A program made the translations under genes and the position numbers. From the NCBI GenBank assembly GCA_937916195.1, contig CALFTO010000047.1, positions 1 to 44,546 on the forward strand: a stretch of 44,546 bases of DNA. Reading direction: 5' to 3'. The notes beneath the pieces were generated by a model. That model saw only the letters and a list, made by a program, of their open reading frames with translations. It ran no database searches and had not been told where the DNA came from. Positions 7,795-15,967 of the stretch are shown piece after piece (position 1 is the stretch's first letter; each line of letters opens with the position of its first letter). This DNA is from an uncultured Clostridia bacterium. Lineage in GTDB: Bacteria > Bacillota > Clostridia > Oscillospirales > Acutalibacteraceae.

Positions 7795-9345
7795 GTGGAA
7801 AACACAAACACAACCACTGTTACCGAAGAAGTTGAAGTTCAGCAAGCTTCATCTGCTGACAGAAGATATCTTCGTCCAAAAGAAATTGCGGGCTATCTTC
7901 TCACCTCTTTCGGTCAGAAAAACTTAAGCCAGTATGTAAACGCATTCCGTCAGTTCTTTGCGATTAGCTTCCTTGGAATGTCGGGTAGTACATACGGTAT
8001 TATTATGTTCATCGAGTCAATTTACGACGCAGTTGACGACTCAATTTCAGGTCTTATTATTGACAGAACACGAACACGTTGGGGCAGACTTCGTCCTTGG
8101 CTTGTAATTCCCACACCATTCTGGGCTATTGCGATGATAATGCTCTTTACCACTCCGGCTTTCCTTGTACACGAGTGGCAGAAAGTTATATGGACTATTG
8201 TTGCTATCTTTGTTTATAACCTTGGTATGTCATACTTTGGTGCATGGACAATTATGCTTTACAATATTACACCAAACAACAACGAACGTGACAATCTTAT
8301 TGCCACATCAAAGTTTGCGGACCTTTTTGGTGTGTTCCTTCCATCAATTGCATCCATGTGTGTTGGTTTCTTACCAAGTCTTACAAAAAATGCAATTGGT
8401 ATGCAAGACATCTATACAGGATTTGCAGTTATAATTACGGTAATTGCTGCATTCACAGCATTCTTTGGTTTCTCTGCAATGCGCGAAAGAGTTCCGCTTG
8501 CATCTCGTGAACAGATGAAAGAAGTTGGCGTTGTTGAATCCTTCAAAAACGTTTTCAAAAACAGACCAATGTTTGTTCTTGTTCTTTCAGGTTTCTTTGC
8601 CGGCTTCAAATCAGTTGGTGTTGCAAGTGAAAGCTTCTATTGGATGCACAACTCAAAGAACGTAGCTCACGGTTCAATCGCAGGTCTTTTCACAGGTATT
8701 CCAAACTACATTATGGTACCTCTCGCCCCTAAACTTATTCGTAAGTTTGGTGCTAAAAAGGTTGCAGTTGCTTCAGGTATCTTTGCAGGTTTTGCTTATG
8801 CAGGTACATTCCTTATTGGTCTTCTTGGTAATGATGGTAAAGGTTTCCTTGTTAACTGGGAAGGTCACAATGCAGTTATCAACCTTGCGGTGCTTACATT
8901 CTGTCTTACAGTCTGCGGTCTTCCAAATCAGCTTTTAAACGTTGCAGGCGCTGTTCTTCAGGGTGACGTTTATGACTACAGCGAATGGAAAACAGGCATG
9001 AGAAACGAAGCACTTGTTCAGACAGTTCAGAACTACTTCGGCAAGGCTGCAAACTCAATTACACAGCTTCTTTCAGGTGTTGTTATTTCAGCAGTTGGTT
9101 ATGTTGCTCATAAAGACGAATTCGGCAACATTGTTCCCGAATCAAACTACAACACACTTTTAGGTTTCTGGGCTGTTTTCTGCTTGCTTCCTGCAATCGC
9201 TCGTTTCCTTTACGGTATAACTCTTTTATTCTTCAATGTTGACGGCAAGTTCAAAGAACAAATGCTCAAAGACCTTGAGGTAAGACGTCGAGAAAGACTT
9301 GAAAAAATGAACGCTGAAACTGTTGAAGTTTCAGATGCAGAATAA
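7795..9345 (+). CDS. GPH-family (MFS) sugar:cation symporter
   Basis: Predicted inner-membrane importer of the glycoside-pentoside-hexuronide family (relatives of MelB, XynP and GusB), with about 12 hydrophobic segments in 516 aa. The family signature between helices 2 and 3 is clear: YDAVDDSISGLIIDRT followed by RTRWGRLRPWLV (about residues 76-104). The N-terminal helix segment FRQFFAISFLGMSGSTYGIIMF and a second-half loop, PKLIRKFGAKKVA, are also typical. The start is GTG at 7795, directly after an in-frame stop; the SD-like AAAAAGG lies 12 nt upstream, rather far. The last 30 residues are a charged cytoplasmic tail. The substrate is unknown. It is convergent with a GH29 fucosidase, and import of fucosylated or similar oligosaccharides is only an inference from this closeness. 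Confidence 0.88.
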   Translation: MENTNTTTVTEEVEVQQASSADRRYLRPKEIAGYLLTSFGQKNLSQYVNAFRQFFAISFLGMSGSTYGIIMFIESIYDAVDDSISGLIIDRTRTRWGRLRPWLVIPTPFWAIAMIMLFTTPAFLVHEWQKVIWTIVAIFVYNLGMSYFGAWTIMLYNITPNNNERDNLIATSKFADLFGVFLPSIASMCVGFLPSLTKNAIGMQDIYTGFAVIITVIAAFTAFFGFSAMRERVPLASREQMKEVGVVESFKNVFKNRPMFVLVLSGFFAGFKSVGVASESFYWMHNSKNVAHGSIAGLFTGIPNYIMVPLAPKLIRKFGAKKVAVASGIFAGFAYAGTFLIGLLGNDGKGFLVNWEGHNAVINLAVLTFCLTVCGLPNQLLNVAGAVLQGDVYDYSEWKTGMRNEALVQTVQNYFGKAANSITQLLSGVVISAVGYVAHKDEFGNIVPESNYNTLLGFWAVFCLLPAIARFLYGITLLFFNVDGKFKEQMLKDLEVRRRERLEKMNAETVEVSDAE

Positions 9346-9370
9346 ATCAATCACGAATATATAAAAATTA

Positions 9371-9395
9371 CCCCAACTCACTGAGTTGGGGTTTT
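9371..9395. terminator. Bidirectional terminator between the symporter and the fucosidase operon
   Basis: Perfect 9-bp stem CCCCAACTC (9371-9379) / GAGTTGGGG (9383-9391) with a 3-nt loop. T-rich on the plus side (TTTTACTTTAC), and T-rich on the minus side when read in reverse, so it suits both convergent genes. Confidence 0.8.
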
Positions 9396-9398
9396 ACT

Positions 9399-10823
9399 TT
9401 ACTCTTTGCAATAAAGTTCAACTGAATTAAGAGTTGCTTTTACTCGGTAAGAAGTGATTACAATTTTAATTTTGTTGAACTTTTGCTTTTTGAAACGGCA
9501 AATTCGTTTTGCTCCGATTATAGTTGATGAACAAAGCTTTTCATAGCCATTTCCATTATCAGCAAAAACATCAAAGCTTTCAATTTGCTGACCTGTTGCA
9601 ATATTCTCTTTAAAAACGATTTTATCGGCAATTATGGGTGAATTGAAGCGAATTTCGATTTCGGGCTTTTCATCGTCCGTACCGCATTGCCAATATCCGT
9701 TTTCATTAAGAATATTATTTGCATTGTGCTCTTCGTCGAGTTGTGAAGATGCTGACACAACGCAATTGTTTGCAAGGTTTTCGGGGAATTCTTTACGTAA
9801 TTCGTCACCGAATTTGCGAAGTGCACGCACATCAGCTTTTGCAAGCAGACCATTTTTATCGGGTGGGATATTGAGAAGTAACGAGGAGTTACCGCCCACA
9901 CTACCCCAATAAATCTGCATAAGCTTTTTCAGGGATTTCACTTTGAAATCCTCTTTTTTATGGTAAAACCAACCGGGACGGATTGAAACATCGACCTCTG
10001 CAGGATACCAAATAAAATCTTTTATGCCGTCAATAAATTCACGGCTACCTAAATCCTGCGTTTTTGCATCTACCTTTTTAGAGAACTCCGCATTATCCTC
10101 TTGTTGAGAATGTTCTGCAGTATAATCTTGATTGCCAACAAATGCGGGGACTACGCTCCATTCGCTTTCTCTTGATTTGCCTGCCTCGTTACCGCACCAA
10201 CGGACATCGGGCCCGCAGATGTTGATTACTGCATTAGGTTGCAATTCACGGATAAGTGCAAAATATGAATTCCAGTCATAAACCTGTTTTTTACCGTTTT
10301 TGCCCTCGCCACAAGCACCGTCAAACCAGAAGCAGAATATATCGCCGTATTTTGTGGCAAGTTCGGTAAGCTGATTTTGGAAATATGTATTATATTCTTC
10401 GCCTGTGCCGTAGGTTTGCTCGTGTCTGTCCCAAGGTGAAAGATAAACACCGAATTTTAATCCGTATTCCCGACAGGCATCGGCTACTTCACGCACCACA
10501 TCGCCTTTACCGTTCTTATATGGGCTGTTTTTCATACAGTAATCTGTATAATCACTTTGCCAAAGACAGAAGCCGTCGTGATGCTTACAAGTGAGGATAA
10601 TCGCACGAAGTCCTGCGTTTTTTATCTCTCGCGCCCACTGACGAGCATCGAGTTTTTTAGGATTAAACACTTGCGGTGACGCCGTTCCGTCACCCCATTC
10701 GCGACCCGTAAATGTATTTGTACCGAAATGGCAAAAAGCGTACATTTCTAACTTTTGCCACGCTAACTGACGAGGCGACGGAGTAACCTCTGCCGCCAAC
10801 TCAAAACTTTTTTTATTCAGCAT
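9399..10823 (-). CDS. Alpha-L-fucosidase, glycoside hydrolase family 29
   Basis: Retaining exo-fucosidase expected to release L-fucose from glycans. It is 474 aa. The (beta/alpha)8 domain (about 15-330) has FCHFGTNTFTGREWGDG, ILTCKHHDGFCLWQS and the nucleophile Asp at about 168 in FCFWFDGACGEG, the GH29 nucleophile motif. A C-terminal discoidin (F5/8 type C-like) jelly-roll domain, about 350-474, starts VVSASSQLDEEHNANNILN. There is no signal peptide, so it acts in the cytoplasm on imported substrate. The ATG overlaps the DUF1667 gene by 11 nt and has no evident SD, so it is probably translated by coupling. It is the last gene of the oxidoreductase operon, an odd place for a fucosidase. The acid/base residue cannot be assigned by eye. 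Confidence 0.92.
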   Translation of the reverse strand: MLNKKSFELAAEVTPSPRQLAWQKLEMYAFCHFGTNTFTGREWGDGTASPQVFNPKKLDARQWAREIKNAGLRAIILTCKHHDGFCLWQSDYTDYCMKNSPYKNGKGDVVREVADACREYGLKFGVYLSPWDRHEQTYGTGEEYNTYFQNQLTELATKYGDIFCFWFDGACGEGKNGKKQVYDWNSYFALIRELQPNAVINICGPDVRWCGNEAGKSRESEWSVVPAFVGNQDYTAEHSQQEDNAEFSKKVDAKTQDLGSREFIDGIKDFIWYPAEVDVSIRPGWFYHKKEDFKVKSLKKLMQIYWGSVGGNSSLLLNIPPDKNGLLAKADVRALRKFGDELRKEFPENLANNCVVSASSQLDEEHNANNILNENGYWQCGTDDEKPEIEIRFNSPIIADKIVFKENIATGQQIESFDVFADNGNGYEKLCSSTIIGAKRICRFKKQKFNKIKIVITSYRVKATLNSVELYCKE

Positions 10824-11175
10824 AATTTGTTGCTACAATATCAACGCCTGTGCCGAGAATGTTCTCGATTACAACATCGCCGATATTAACAGGTGCTTTA
10901 ATTGAAGCCTCGTTAATAACCTTCATACAATCCATCATCATTCCCTTGGGAATTGGATTTGAGGTTTTAACGGGTACAACATAAGCACTGCCGCCCTCAA
11001 CCTTAACGGTGGTTGTGAGCATTCTTGTGGGATTTGTAACTTCTGTGCGGGCATAAGCATCACCGCGCTTACAGGTATTACCTGTAACTGTGGCAACATT
11101 ACCCTCATCATCAAAAGTAACAGTAATAGGACAGCCTAAAGGACAAGCAACACATACAAGTTCTCTTTTTTCCAT
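10813..11175 (-). CDS. DUF1667 protein, partner of GlpA/GlpB-like oxidoreductases
   Basis: A 120-aa protein of the DUF1667 family. It has an N-terminal Cys cluster, CVACPLGCPITV (C8, C11, C15), and a further Cys at GNTCKRGDAYA (about C44), a pattern that suggests a small Fe-S or metal site. In Clostridia and Thermotogae this family is normally encoded right after the two flavoproteins upstream here, so it is probably the third subunit or an assembly or electron-transfer partner of that dehydrogenase. The ATG at 11175 follows GGAGG by 8 nt. It sits 3 nt after the upstream gene and overlaps the fucosidase start by 11 nt. The exact biochemical role is not established as far as I know. Confidence 0.85.
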   Translation of the reverse strand: MEKRELVCVACPLGCPITVTFDDEGNVATVTGNTCKRGDAYARTEVTNPTRMLTTTVKVEGGSAYVVPVKTSNPIPKGMMMDCMKVINEASIKAPVNIGDVVIENILGTGVDIVATNYAE

Positions 11176-11178
11176 AAC

Positions 11179-12432
11179 TTACGCCTCCACTCTTACTGTG
11201 ATTGTTGCATTTGCAGGAAGCTCTGCAATTACAGACTGTTTAAGTGTAACATATTCCATTTCTCCGGGGCAAAGCTTTTTCTTTTTCTTTGAAAGAAGCT
11301 CTTTGCCGTCGCACTCAACAATGATTTTAGCATTATTAAATACTGCGCCAACACGGAAATAGAGTTTTACATCGGTATCAGTTTCGCGGTTAATTCTCTG
11401 AGGTACGATATAACGAACACCGTTAATACCCTGAGTATTTACGCACTCGCCTGTTACTTTTTCGCCCTTTATGTATTTAGCCGCGCCAAGACCTGCAATC
11501 TGACTTTCTTCTGTAACATAGTCAACAAGGTCGTGAACCTGCAAAACATTACCGCAAGCGAACACACCTGCGTGCTCTGTTTCACGATATTCGTCAACAC
11601 GAGGACCGTTTGTTATTCTGTCAAGCTCAAGTCCTGAATTCTTTGAAAGCTCGTTTTCGGGAATAAGACCAACTGAGAGCATCAATGTATCGCAGGGAAC
11701 ATATTCTTCTGTGCCGGGAATTGGCTGAAGCTTATCGTCAACCTTTGCGATTGTAACACCTTCAAGTCTTTCTTTACCGTGAGTTGCAACAACTGTGCAA
11801 CTGAGCTTAAGCGGAATACCGAAATCGTCAAGGCACTGAACGATATTACGTGTAAGACCGCCTGAATATGGCATAAGCTCGCAAACCATTTTAACCTTTG
11901 CGCCCTCAAGTGTCATACGGCGAGCCATAATAAGACCGATATCGCCTGAGCCGAGAATTACAACCTCGTGACCGGGCATATAGCCGTCAATATTAACATA
12001 TTTCTGTGCAGTACCTGCAGTCATAATACCTGATGCACGGCTACCTGCAATGCTGAGTGCACCGCGGGGTCTTTCACGACAACCCATTGCAAGAACTACT
12101 GCTTTTGCATTGATTTTGAGAAGACCATCCTTTTTATTAACTGCGGTAACAACATTGTTTTCGTCAATATCTAGAACCATTGTGTCAGTTTTAACATCAA
12201 TGTCGGTATCTTCAAGAAGTTTCATAAATCTGCCTGCATATTCAGGGCCTGAAAGCTCTTCACCGAAATAGTGAAGACCGAAGCCTGTGTGAATACATTG
12301 TTCAAGGATACCGCCGAGAGTTTCGGCACGCTCTAACACGATAATTTTTTCAACACCGTTTTCTTTGGCCTTAAGTGCCGCCGCCATACCTGCGGGACCG
12401 CCACCTACAACGGCAAGTTCATAATCTAACAT
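11179..12432 (-). CDS. NAD(P)/FAD-dependent oxidoreductase, GlpB-like
   Basis: Flavoprotein of the pyridine nucleotide-disulfide oxidoreductase fold. It is 417 aa from the chosen start. It has an FAD-binding GxGxxG site, AVVGGGPAGMAAALKAKENG, at the N-terminus, the family segment TLGGILEQCIHTGFGLHYFG, a CRERPRGALSIAG segment, and an NAD-binding site VVILGSGDIGLIMARRMTLEG near 160-180. The closing FAD motif is GVFACGNVLQVHDLVDYVT. The reading frame opens with GTG at 12447, but ATG at 12432 has GAGGTG at the right distance and begins directly before the beta strand, so I use it. In related clusters it acts with a GlpA-like protein and DUF1667, probably passing electrons from glycerol-3-phosphate or a similar substrate to NAD or another carrier. 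Here no glpK is next to it. Confidence 0.88.
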   Translation of the reverse strand: MLDYELAVVGGGPAGMAAALKAKENGVEKIIVLERAETLGGILEQCIHTGFGLHYFGEELSGPEYAGRFMKLLEDTDIDVKTDTMVLDIDENNVVTAVNKKDGLLKINAKAVVLAMGCRERPRGALSIAGSRASGIMTAGTAQKYVNIDGYMPGHEVVILGSGDIGLIMARRMTLEGAKVKMVCELMPYSGGLTRNIVQCLDDFGIPLKLSCTVVATHGKERLEGVTIAKVDDKLQPIPGTEEYVPCDTLMLSVGLIPENELSKNSGLELDRITNGPRVDEYRETEHAGVFACGNVLQVHDLVDYVTEESQIAGLGAAKYIKGEKVTGECVNTQGINGVRYIVPQRINRETDTDVKLYFRVGAVFNNAKIIVECDGKELLSKKKKKLCPGEMEYVTLKQSVIAELPANATITVRVEA

Positions 12433-12443
12433 TTCAGCGCACC

Positions 12444-13874
12444 TCACTTTGTTCTCTCGTAAATAATTTTTGATTCGCCGCCGAATTTTGTAATGTCACT
12501 CATAGGAACATTCAATTCGCGAGCGAGAATTTCAACAACCTTACTACCACAGAAGCCACCCTGACAGCGACCCATACCCGCTCTTGTACGACGTTTCACA
12601 CCGTCAACATCACGAGCGCCTGCAGGAGCTTTGATAGCGTCAATAATTTCGCCCTCGGTTATTGTTTCACAACGGCAAACAATTCTGCCGTATGCGGGAT
12701 TTTTCTTGATAAGCTCTGCTCTTTCTTCGTCGTTCATATGACGGAAGCGAACGGGCTCTTCTCTTGTATCAGTATAATTATCTTTTTCTGTAAGTTCAAC
12801 CTTTTCTGCAAGGATATCGCGAACATAAGTTGCGATTGCAGGTGCAGAAGAAAGGCCGGGAGATTCAATACCCGCAACATTCAAGAAATTCTCACTTGTA
12901 GGACACCAACCGATAACGAAATCGTCGCTAACGGGGTGTGAACGAACACCTGCGAAAGATGTGATTGCATTTCTCTGTGAAACTGTGGGAACAGATTTGA
13001 GTGCCTTTGCCACAATTTCCATAAGACCTGCGGGAGTTGTGTCTGTATCTTCTTTACTATCTTGATTAATAGCTGTAGGACCGATAAGAAGGTTACCGTC
13101 AACTGTGGGAGTTACAAGAATACCCTTACCCATTTCGTTGGGGCACTGGAAGATTGTGTGAACTGCCAAGTTACCAACAGATTTATCAAGAAGATAATAT
13201 TCACCCTTACGCGGAATAATTTCGATTGAGTTATCCCCTACCATACGTGCAAGGTCATCAGAGAAATTACCTGCTGCATTGATGATATATTTTGCAGAGA
13301 TGTCGCCTAATGAGGTTTTGAGTGTATATCCGTTTTCATTATCTTCAATTGCGGTTACATTGCAATTTCTGATAAACTCAACACCATTTGTTACTGCGTT
13401 TTCAACCGCTGCGATTGTAAGCTCATAGGGGCAGACAATGCCTGCACTTTCGCAAAGAAGTGCGCCAACTGCATTTTCACTGATATTGGGCTCAATTCTG
13501 CGAAGCTCTGCTTGGTCGATTACAGAAAGACCTGGGACACCGTTTTTAACACCTCTGTCATAAAGCGCTTTTATGTGCTCCATTTCACTTTCTGAAAAAG
13601 CCACAACAACAGAACCATTCTTTTTGAAAGGAACTGAAAGCTTTTCGCAAAGTTCGGGCATCATAGCAGTACCTTTAACATTGAGTTCTGCTTTGAGAGT
13701 ACCGTTCTGCGCGTCGAAGCCACCGTGCACAATAGCACTGTTTGCCTTTGTTGTACCCATTGCAACGTCATTGCACTTTTCAAGCAATGCCACATTAAGC
13801 TGATAACGACTAAGCTCGCGGGCAATGAGTCCACCGACAACACCGGCACCTACAATTGCTACATCGTAAGTCAT
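12444..13874 (-). CDS. FAD-dependent glycerol-3-phosphate dehydrogenase-like protein (GlpA-like) with BFD Fe-S domain
   Basis: DAO-superfamily flavoprotein, 476 aa from the chosen start. The N-terminal FAD site VAIVGAGVVGGLIARELSRY and the KANSAIVHGGFDA segment are typical of anaerobic GlpA and of Clostridia/Thermotogae homologues. The C-terminus (about 400-470) is a BFD-like [2Fe-2S] domain with CRCETITEGEI and GMGRCQGGFCGSK, giving four Cys. The frame extends upstream to 13916, but ATG at 13874 has GAAGGG 6 nt away and begins MTYDVAIVGAG, so the extension is rejected. It leads the operon GlpA-like, GlpB-like, DUF1667, GH29. Glycerol-3-phosphate is the likely but unproven substrate; a different alpha-hydroxy acid or sugar-derived substrate is possible given the fucosidase. 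Confidence 0.87.
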   Translation of the reverse strand: MTYDVAIVGAGVVGGLIARELSRYQLNVALLEKCNDVAMGTTKANSAIVHGGFDAQNGTLKAELNVKGTAMMPELCEKLSVPFKKNGSVVVAFSESEMEHIKALYDRGVKNGVPGLSVIDQAELRRIEPNISENAVGALLCESAGIVCPYELTIAAVENAVTNGVEFIRNCNVTAIEDNENGYTLKTSLGDISAKYIINAAGNFSDDLARMVGDNSIEIIPRKGEYYLLDKSVGNLAVHTIFQCPNEMGKGILVTPTVDGNLLIGPTAINQDSKEDTDTTPAGLMEIVAKALKSVPTVSQRNAITSFAGVRSHPVSDDFVIGWCPTSENFLNVAGIESPGLSSAPAIATYVRDILAEKVELTEKDNYTDTREEPVRFRHMNDEERAELIKKNPAYGRIVCRCETITEGEIIDAIKAPAGARDVDGVKRRTRAGMGRCQGGFCGSKVVEILARELNVPMSDITKFGGESKIIYERTK

Positions 13875-13924
13875 AATTAACCCTTCTTTTTCTAATATTT
13901 TTACACATTCTTTCAAGGTTTATA

Positions 13925-13933
13925 ATTATATCA
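13925..13933 (-). promoter_or_regulatory. Predicted extended -10 promoter of the GlpA-like operon
   Basis: Minus strand TGATATAAT (13925-13933), a TGn-TATAAT extended -10 box, about 50 nt before the start codon. I see no good -35 at 17 bp. The spacer 13875-13994 holds nothing else clear except the downstream end of sigE. Confidence 0.45.
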
Positions 13934-13994
13934 CATTTGTCTAACAATTAACATAGTTTTCGGCAAAAATCTTTAGTTAATTTTTAAGTATTTT

Positions 13995-14699
13995 CTATTT
14001 TGTCTGTGCTTTAAGCTTGTCACCTATTCTTTTAATAATTCTTTTTTCAAGTCGGGAAATATAACTTTGGGAAATACCCAATTTATCAGCAACCTGCTTT
14101 TGCGTGAGTTCTTCTTTGTCACCAAGACCAAAACGCATATCAATAATTTCACGTTCACGCTGTGGCAAGGCATCAATCACTTTTAAAAGAATTCGTTTTT
14201 CGTCTTCGTCTTCCATTTCACGATTGATTTCATCGCCGTCACTTCCCAACACATCAGAGAGCATAAGCTCATTACCGTCCCAATCGGTATTAAGTGGCTC
14301 ATCAAGAGAAACCTCCATTTTCTGTGATGCAATTTTACGAAGATGCATTAAAATTTCGTTCTCGATACACCGCGAAGCATAGGTTGCGAGTTTTATATTT
14401 TTTTCGGGTGAAAAGGTGTTGACGGCTTTAATAAGCCCGATTGTGCCGATTGATATTAAATCTTCAATATTAACCCCCGAACTTTCAAATTTCTTGGCTA
14501 TGTAAACCACAAGGCGAAGATTATGAGTAATCAATTGTTCGCGGGCTCTTTCGTCGCCCGTGCTGAGTTTTTCACTTAAAAGCTGCTCTTCTTCTTTTGT
14601 AAGTGGCTCAGGCAAAGAAATAGGGCCGTTTATATAATAAACTCCCCTTTTAAACAGCCTTAAATAAAGTTTTTGAAAAAATAGTTTTAGTTTAAACAT
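13995..14699 (-). CDS. sigE: Sporulation sigma factor SigE precursor (pro-sigma-E)
   Basis: Mother-cell-specific sigma factor of early sporulation, made as an inactive membrane-tethered precursor. It is 234 aa. An N-terminal amphipathic basic pro-sequence (about residues 1-20, MFKLKLFFQKLYLRLFKRG) precedes VYYINGPISLPEPL, which aligns with the cleavage region of Bacillus pro-sigma-E. Region 2 has NLRLVVYIAKKFESSG, NIEDLISIGTIGLIKAVNTF and LATYASRCIENEILM; region 4 has QREREIIDMRFGL and QKQVADKLGISQSYISRLEK. The frame opens at a TTG (14717), but ATG 14699 has AAGGAG about 9 nt upstream and fits the family. It overlaps spoIIGA by 8 nt. No sigG follows, unlike in Bacillus. Confidence 0.96.
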   Translation of the reverse strand: MFKLKLFFQKLYLRLFKRGVYYINGPISLPEPLTKEEEQLLSEKLSTGDERAREQLITHNLRLVVYIAKKFESSGVNIEDLISIGTIGLIKAVNTFSPEKNIKLATYASRCIENEILMHLRKIASQKMEVSLDEPLNTDWDGNELMLSDVLGSDGDEINREMEDEDEKRILLKVIDALPQREREIIDMRFGLGDKEELTQKQVADKLGISQSYISRLEKRIIKRIGDKLKAQTK

Positions 14700-15492
14700 T
14701 CTGCATTTCTCCTTCAAGATTAATATTGAGTATGATTTTATATTCTTCGTGTGATACGATACTTTCGCCTATGTAGATTTTATCTGTTTTGAAGTCATTG
14801 ATTTGTAAAAAATCGGGACGAAAGGCTCTAACCAATGCCTCACCATTAACTGTGGAAACGGGAATAAGGCGAAGTTTTTCATCGGGTATATGAAACTGAT
14901 TAAAAAGCTTTTTCTCTATCATAACCACAGGTAATGACGAAAATGGCTCACGCAGATTATTGCCCGTATCCATTAACGCCTTGCAAGAAACCATTTTACC
15001 GCTTTGCTGAATTGATACATAGTACTCTTGACTTTTCGGTGCTTTTTTATCTGTAAATTTTGTTATCACAGTAATTACAATATAAGAGAAAACTGAGCAC
15101 ACTACGAGGAACGTCACATCAATATCGAAATATACAATTCCGTTGGTATAAATTAAAATATCAGTATCAAAAAATATGTAAACAGCAAACATTAATCCGC
15201 CAAAAACAAAGCTTATTGCGAATAGCCAGAAAAGCTTTTTAAAAAGGCTTTTTAGTGGCTTTATGCCGAAGGTTATGACTGTCATTAAAATCGCGGTAAC
15301 AAGCTTTAAAATCGTCATAACAGCACCTAAATGCTCAAGAAAAATAAGCATTGAGGATACTCCACCCGCAAGCGAGCCCAACGCAATTCGCCAGCGTGAA
15401 GTATGAGAGCGGGTTATCTTTCTGATACTGAGCAATATGAAATAATTAACCAAAGTATTTAGAATTATGAGGACATCAACATACACAGTCAA
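14692..15492 (-). CDS. spoIIGA: Sporulation aspartic protease SpoIIGA (pro-sigma-E processing)
   Basis: Membrane protease that cleaves the sigma-E pro-sequence after septation, on a signal from the forespore. It has about five hydrophobic helices in the N-terminal half and a soluble C-terminal protease domain. That domain carries the aspartic protease motif ALMDTGNNLREPFS, matching the catalytic Asp region of Bacillus SpoIIGA, then LIPVSTVNG and KIYIGES. The open frame reaches 15540, but this would start inside the ruvX terminator hairpin. Alignment with the Bacillus N-terminus (MKIYLDVIWLLNF) puts the start near VYVDVLIILN, so I choose TTG 15492 (GGTGA 5 nt upstream); GTG 15486 is the alternative. 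The start is therefore uncertain, the gene is not. Confidence 0.9.
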   Translation of the reverse strand: MTVYVDVLIILNTLVNYFILLSIRKITRSHTSRWRIALGSLAGGVSSMLIFLEHLGAVMTILKLVTAILMTVITFGIKPLKSLFKKLFWLFAISFVFGGLMFAVYIFFDTDILIYTNGIVYFDIDVTFLVVCSVFSYIVITVITKFTDKKAPKSQEYYVSIQQSGKMVSCKALMDTGNNLREPFSSLPVVMIEKKLFNQFHIPDEKLRLIPVSTVNGEALVRAFRPDFLQINDFKTDKIYIGESIVSHEEYKIILNINLEGEMQNV

Positions 15493-15503
15493 AACAATCA
15501 CCA

Positions 15504-15545
15504 ACAAAAAAATGCTTGACACCATTATACAAGGTATCAAGCATT
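15504..15545 (-). terminator. Rho-independent terminator after ruvX
   Basis: Read on the minus strand: AATGCTTGATACC (15545-15533), a 9-nt loop, then GGTGTCAAGCATT (15523-15511), followed by a T run. It is 13 bp with one G-U pair. It lies 15 nt after the ruvX stop and ends the pbp1A-ruvX transcript. The loop contains the TATAAT of the spoIIG promoter. Confidence 0.75.
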
Positions 15546-15556
15546 TAATTTGTCAC
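15524..15556 (-). promoter_or_regulatory. Candidate spoIIG promoter with long spacer and possible Spo0A box
   Basis: Minus-strand TATAAT (15524-15529) and GTGACA (15551-15556, 5 of 6 to TTGACA) are separated by 21 bp. The spoIIG promoter of Bacillus subtilis is known for a 22-bp spacer and activation by Spo0A. TTTGTCACA on the plus strand (15549-15557) partly matches the Spo0A box (TTTGTCRAA-type). The start site would fall within the 3' arm of the ruvX terminator, so a spoIIG transcript would lack the 5' arm and avoid termination. Confidence 0.55.
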
Positions 15557-15559
15557 ATT

Positions 15560-15967
15560 TTAGATTGTTTTAAGATAATCTTCAAGAATTAAAACCGCAG
15601 AAACTGCATCGACCACTGCCTTGCGTTTTTTACCGCGCACATCGGCAGTATTGAGAATATTATGAGCCGAAACCGTTGTGAGCCTTTCATTCTGAAAGAA
15701 TACGGGAAGTCCTGTTTTTTCTTTGAGAATTTCACCAAGCTCACGGCAAGCTTCACTACGAAAGCCGTAGCTTCCGTCCATATTCTGCGGAAGTCCCACG
15801 CAAATTCGTTCGGCTTTTTTCTCGATTGCTAATTCTGTTATTTTGTCGGTAAGCTTTTCGCGGTCTTTTTCGGTGATTACGCAAACAGGAGATGCTAAAA
15901 TCTGCATTTTATCGCAAACAGCAATACCTGTGCGTACATCACCGTAATCAACGGACATTACAACCAT
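15560..15967 (-). CDS. ruvX: RuvX/YqgF family Holliday junction resolvase-like nuclease
   Basis: RNase H-fold protein of the RuvX (YqgF) family, linked to 16S rRNA pre-end processing and to recombination. It is 135 aa, the normal length. Motifs: SVDYGDVRTGIAV at the N-terminus with the first catalytic Asp, VGLPQNMDGSYG at about 59-70, QNERLTTVSAHNIL at about 93-106, and the final acidic motif VVDAVSAVLILEDYL. The start ATG overlaps the PBP1A stop by one base (TAATG), so the two are translated together. A terminator lies right after it. Neighbouring PBP1A and spoIIG is not the classical place next to alaS. Confidence 0.94.
   Translation of the reverse strand: MVVMSVDYGDVRTGIAVCDKMQILASPVCVITEKDREKLTDKITELAIEKKAERICVGLPQNMDGSYGFRSEACRELGEILKEKTGLPVFFQNERLTTVSAHNILNTADVRGKKRKAVVDAVSAVLILEDYLKTI

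Noticed and set aside
15493..15540. spoIIGA start at TTG 15540 or ATG 15525
   Set aside because: Both lie in the ruvX terminator hairpin and lengthen the protein beyond the family N-terminus.
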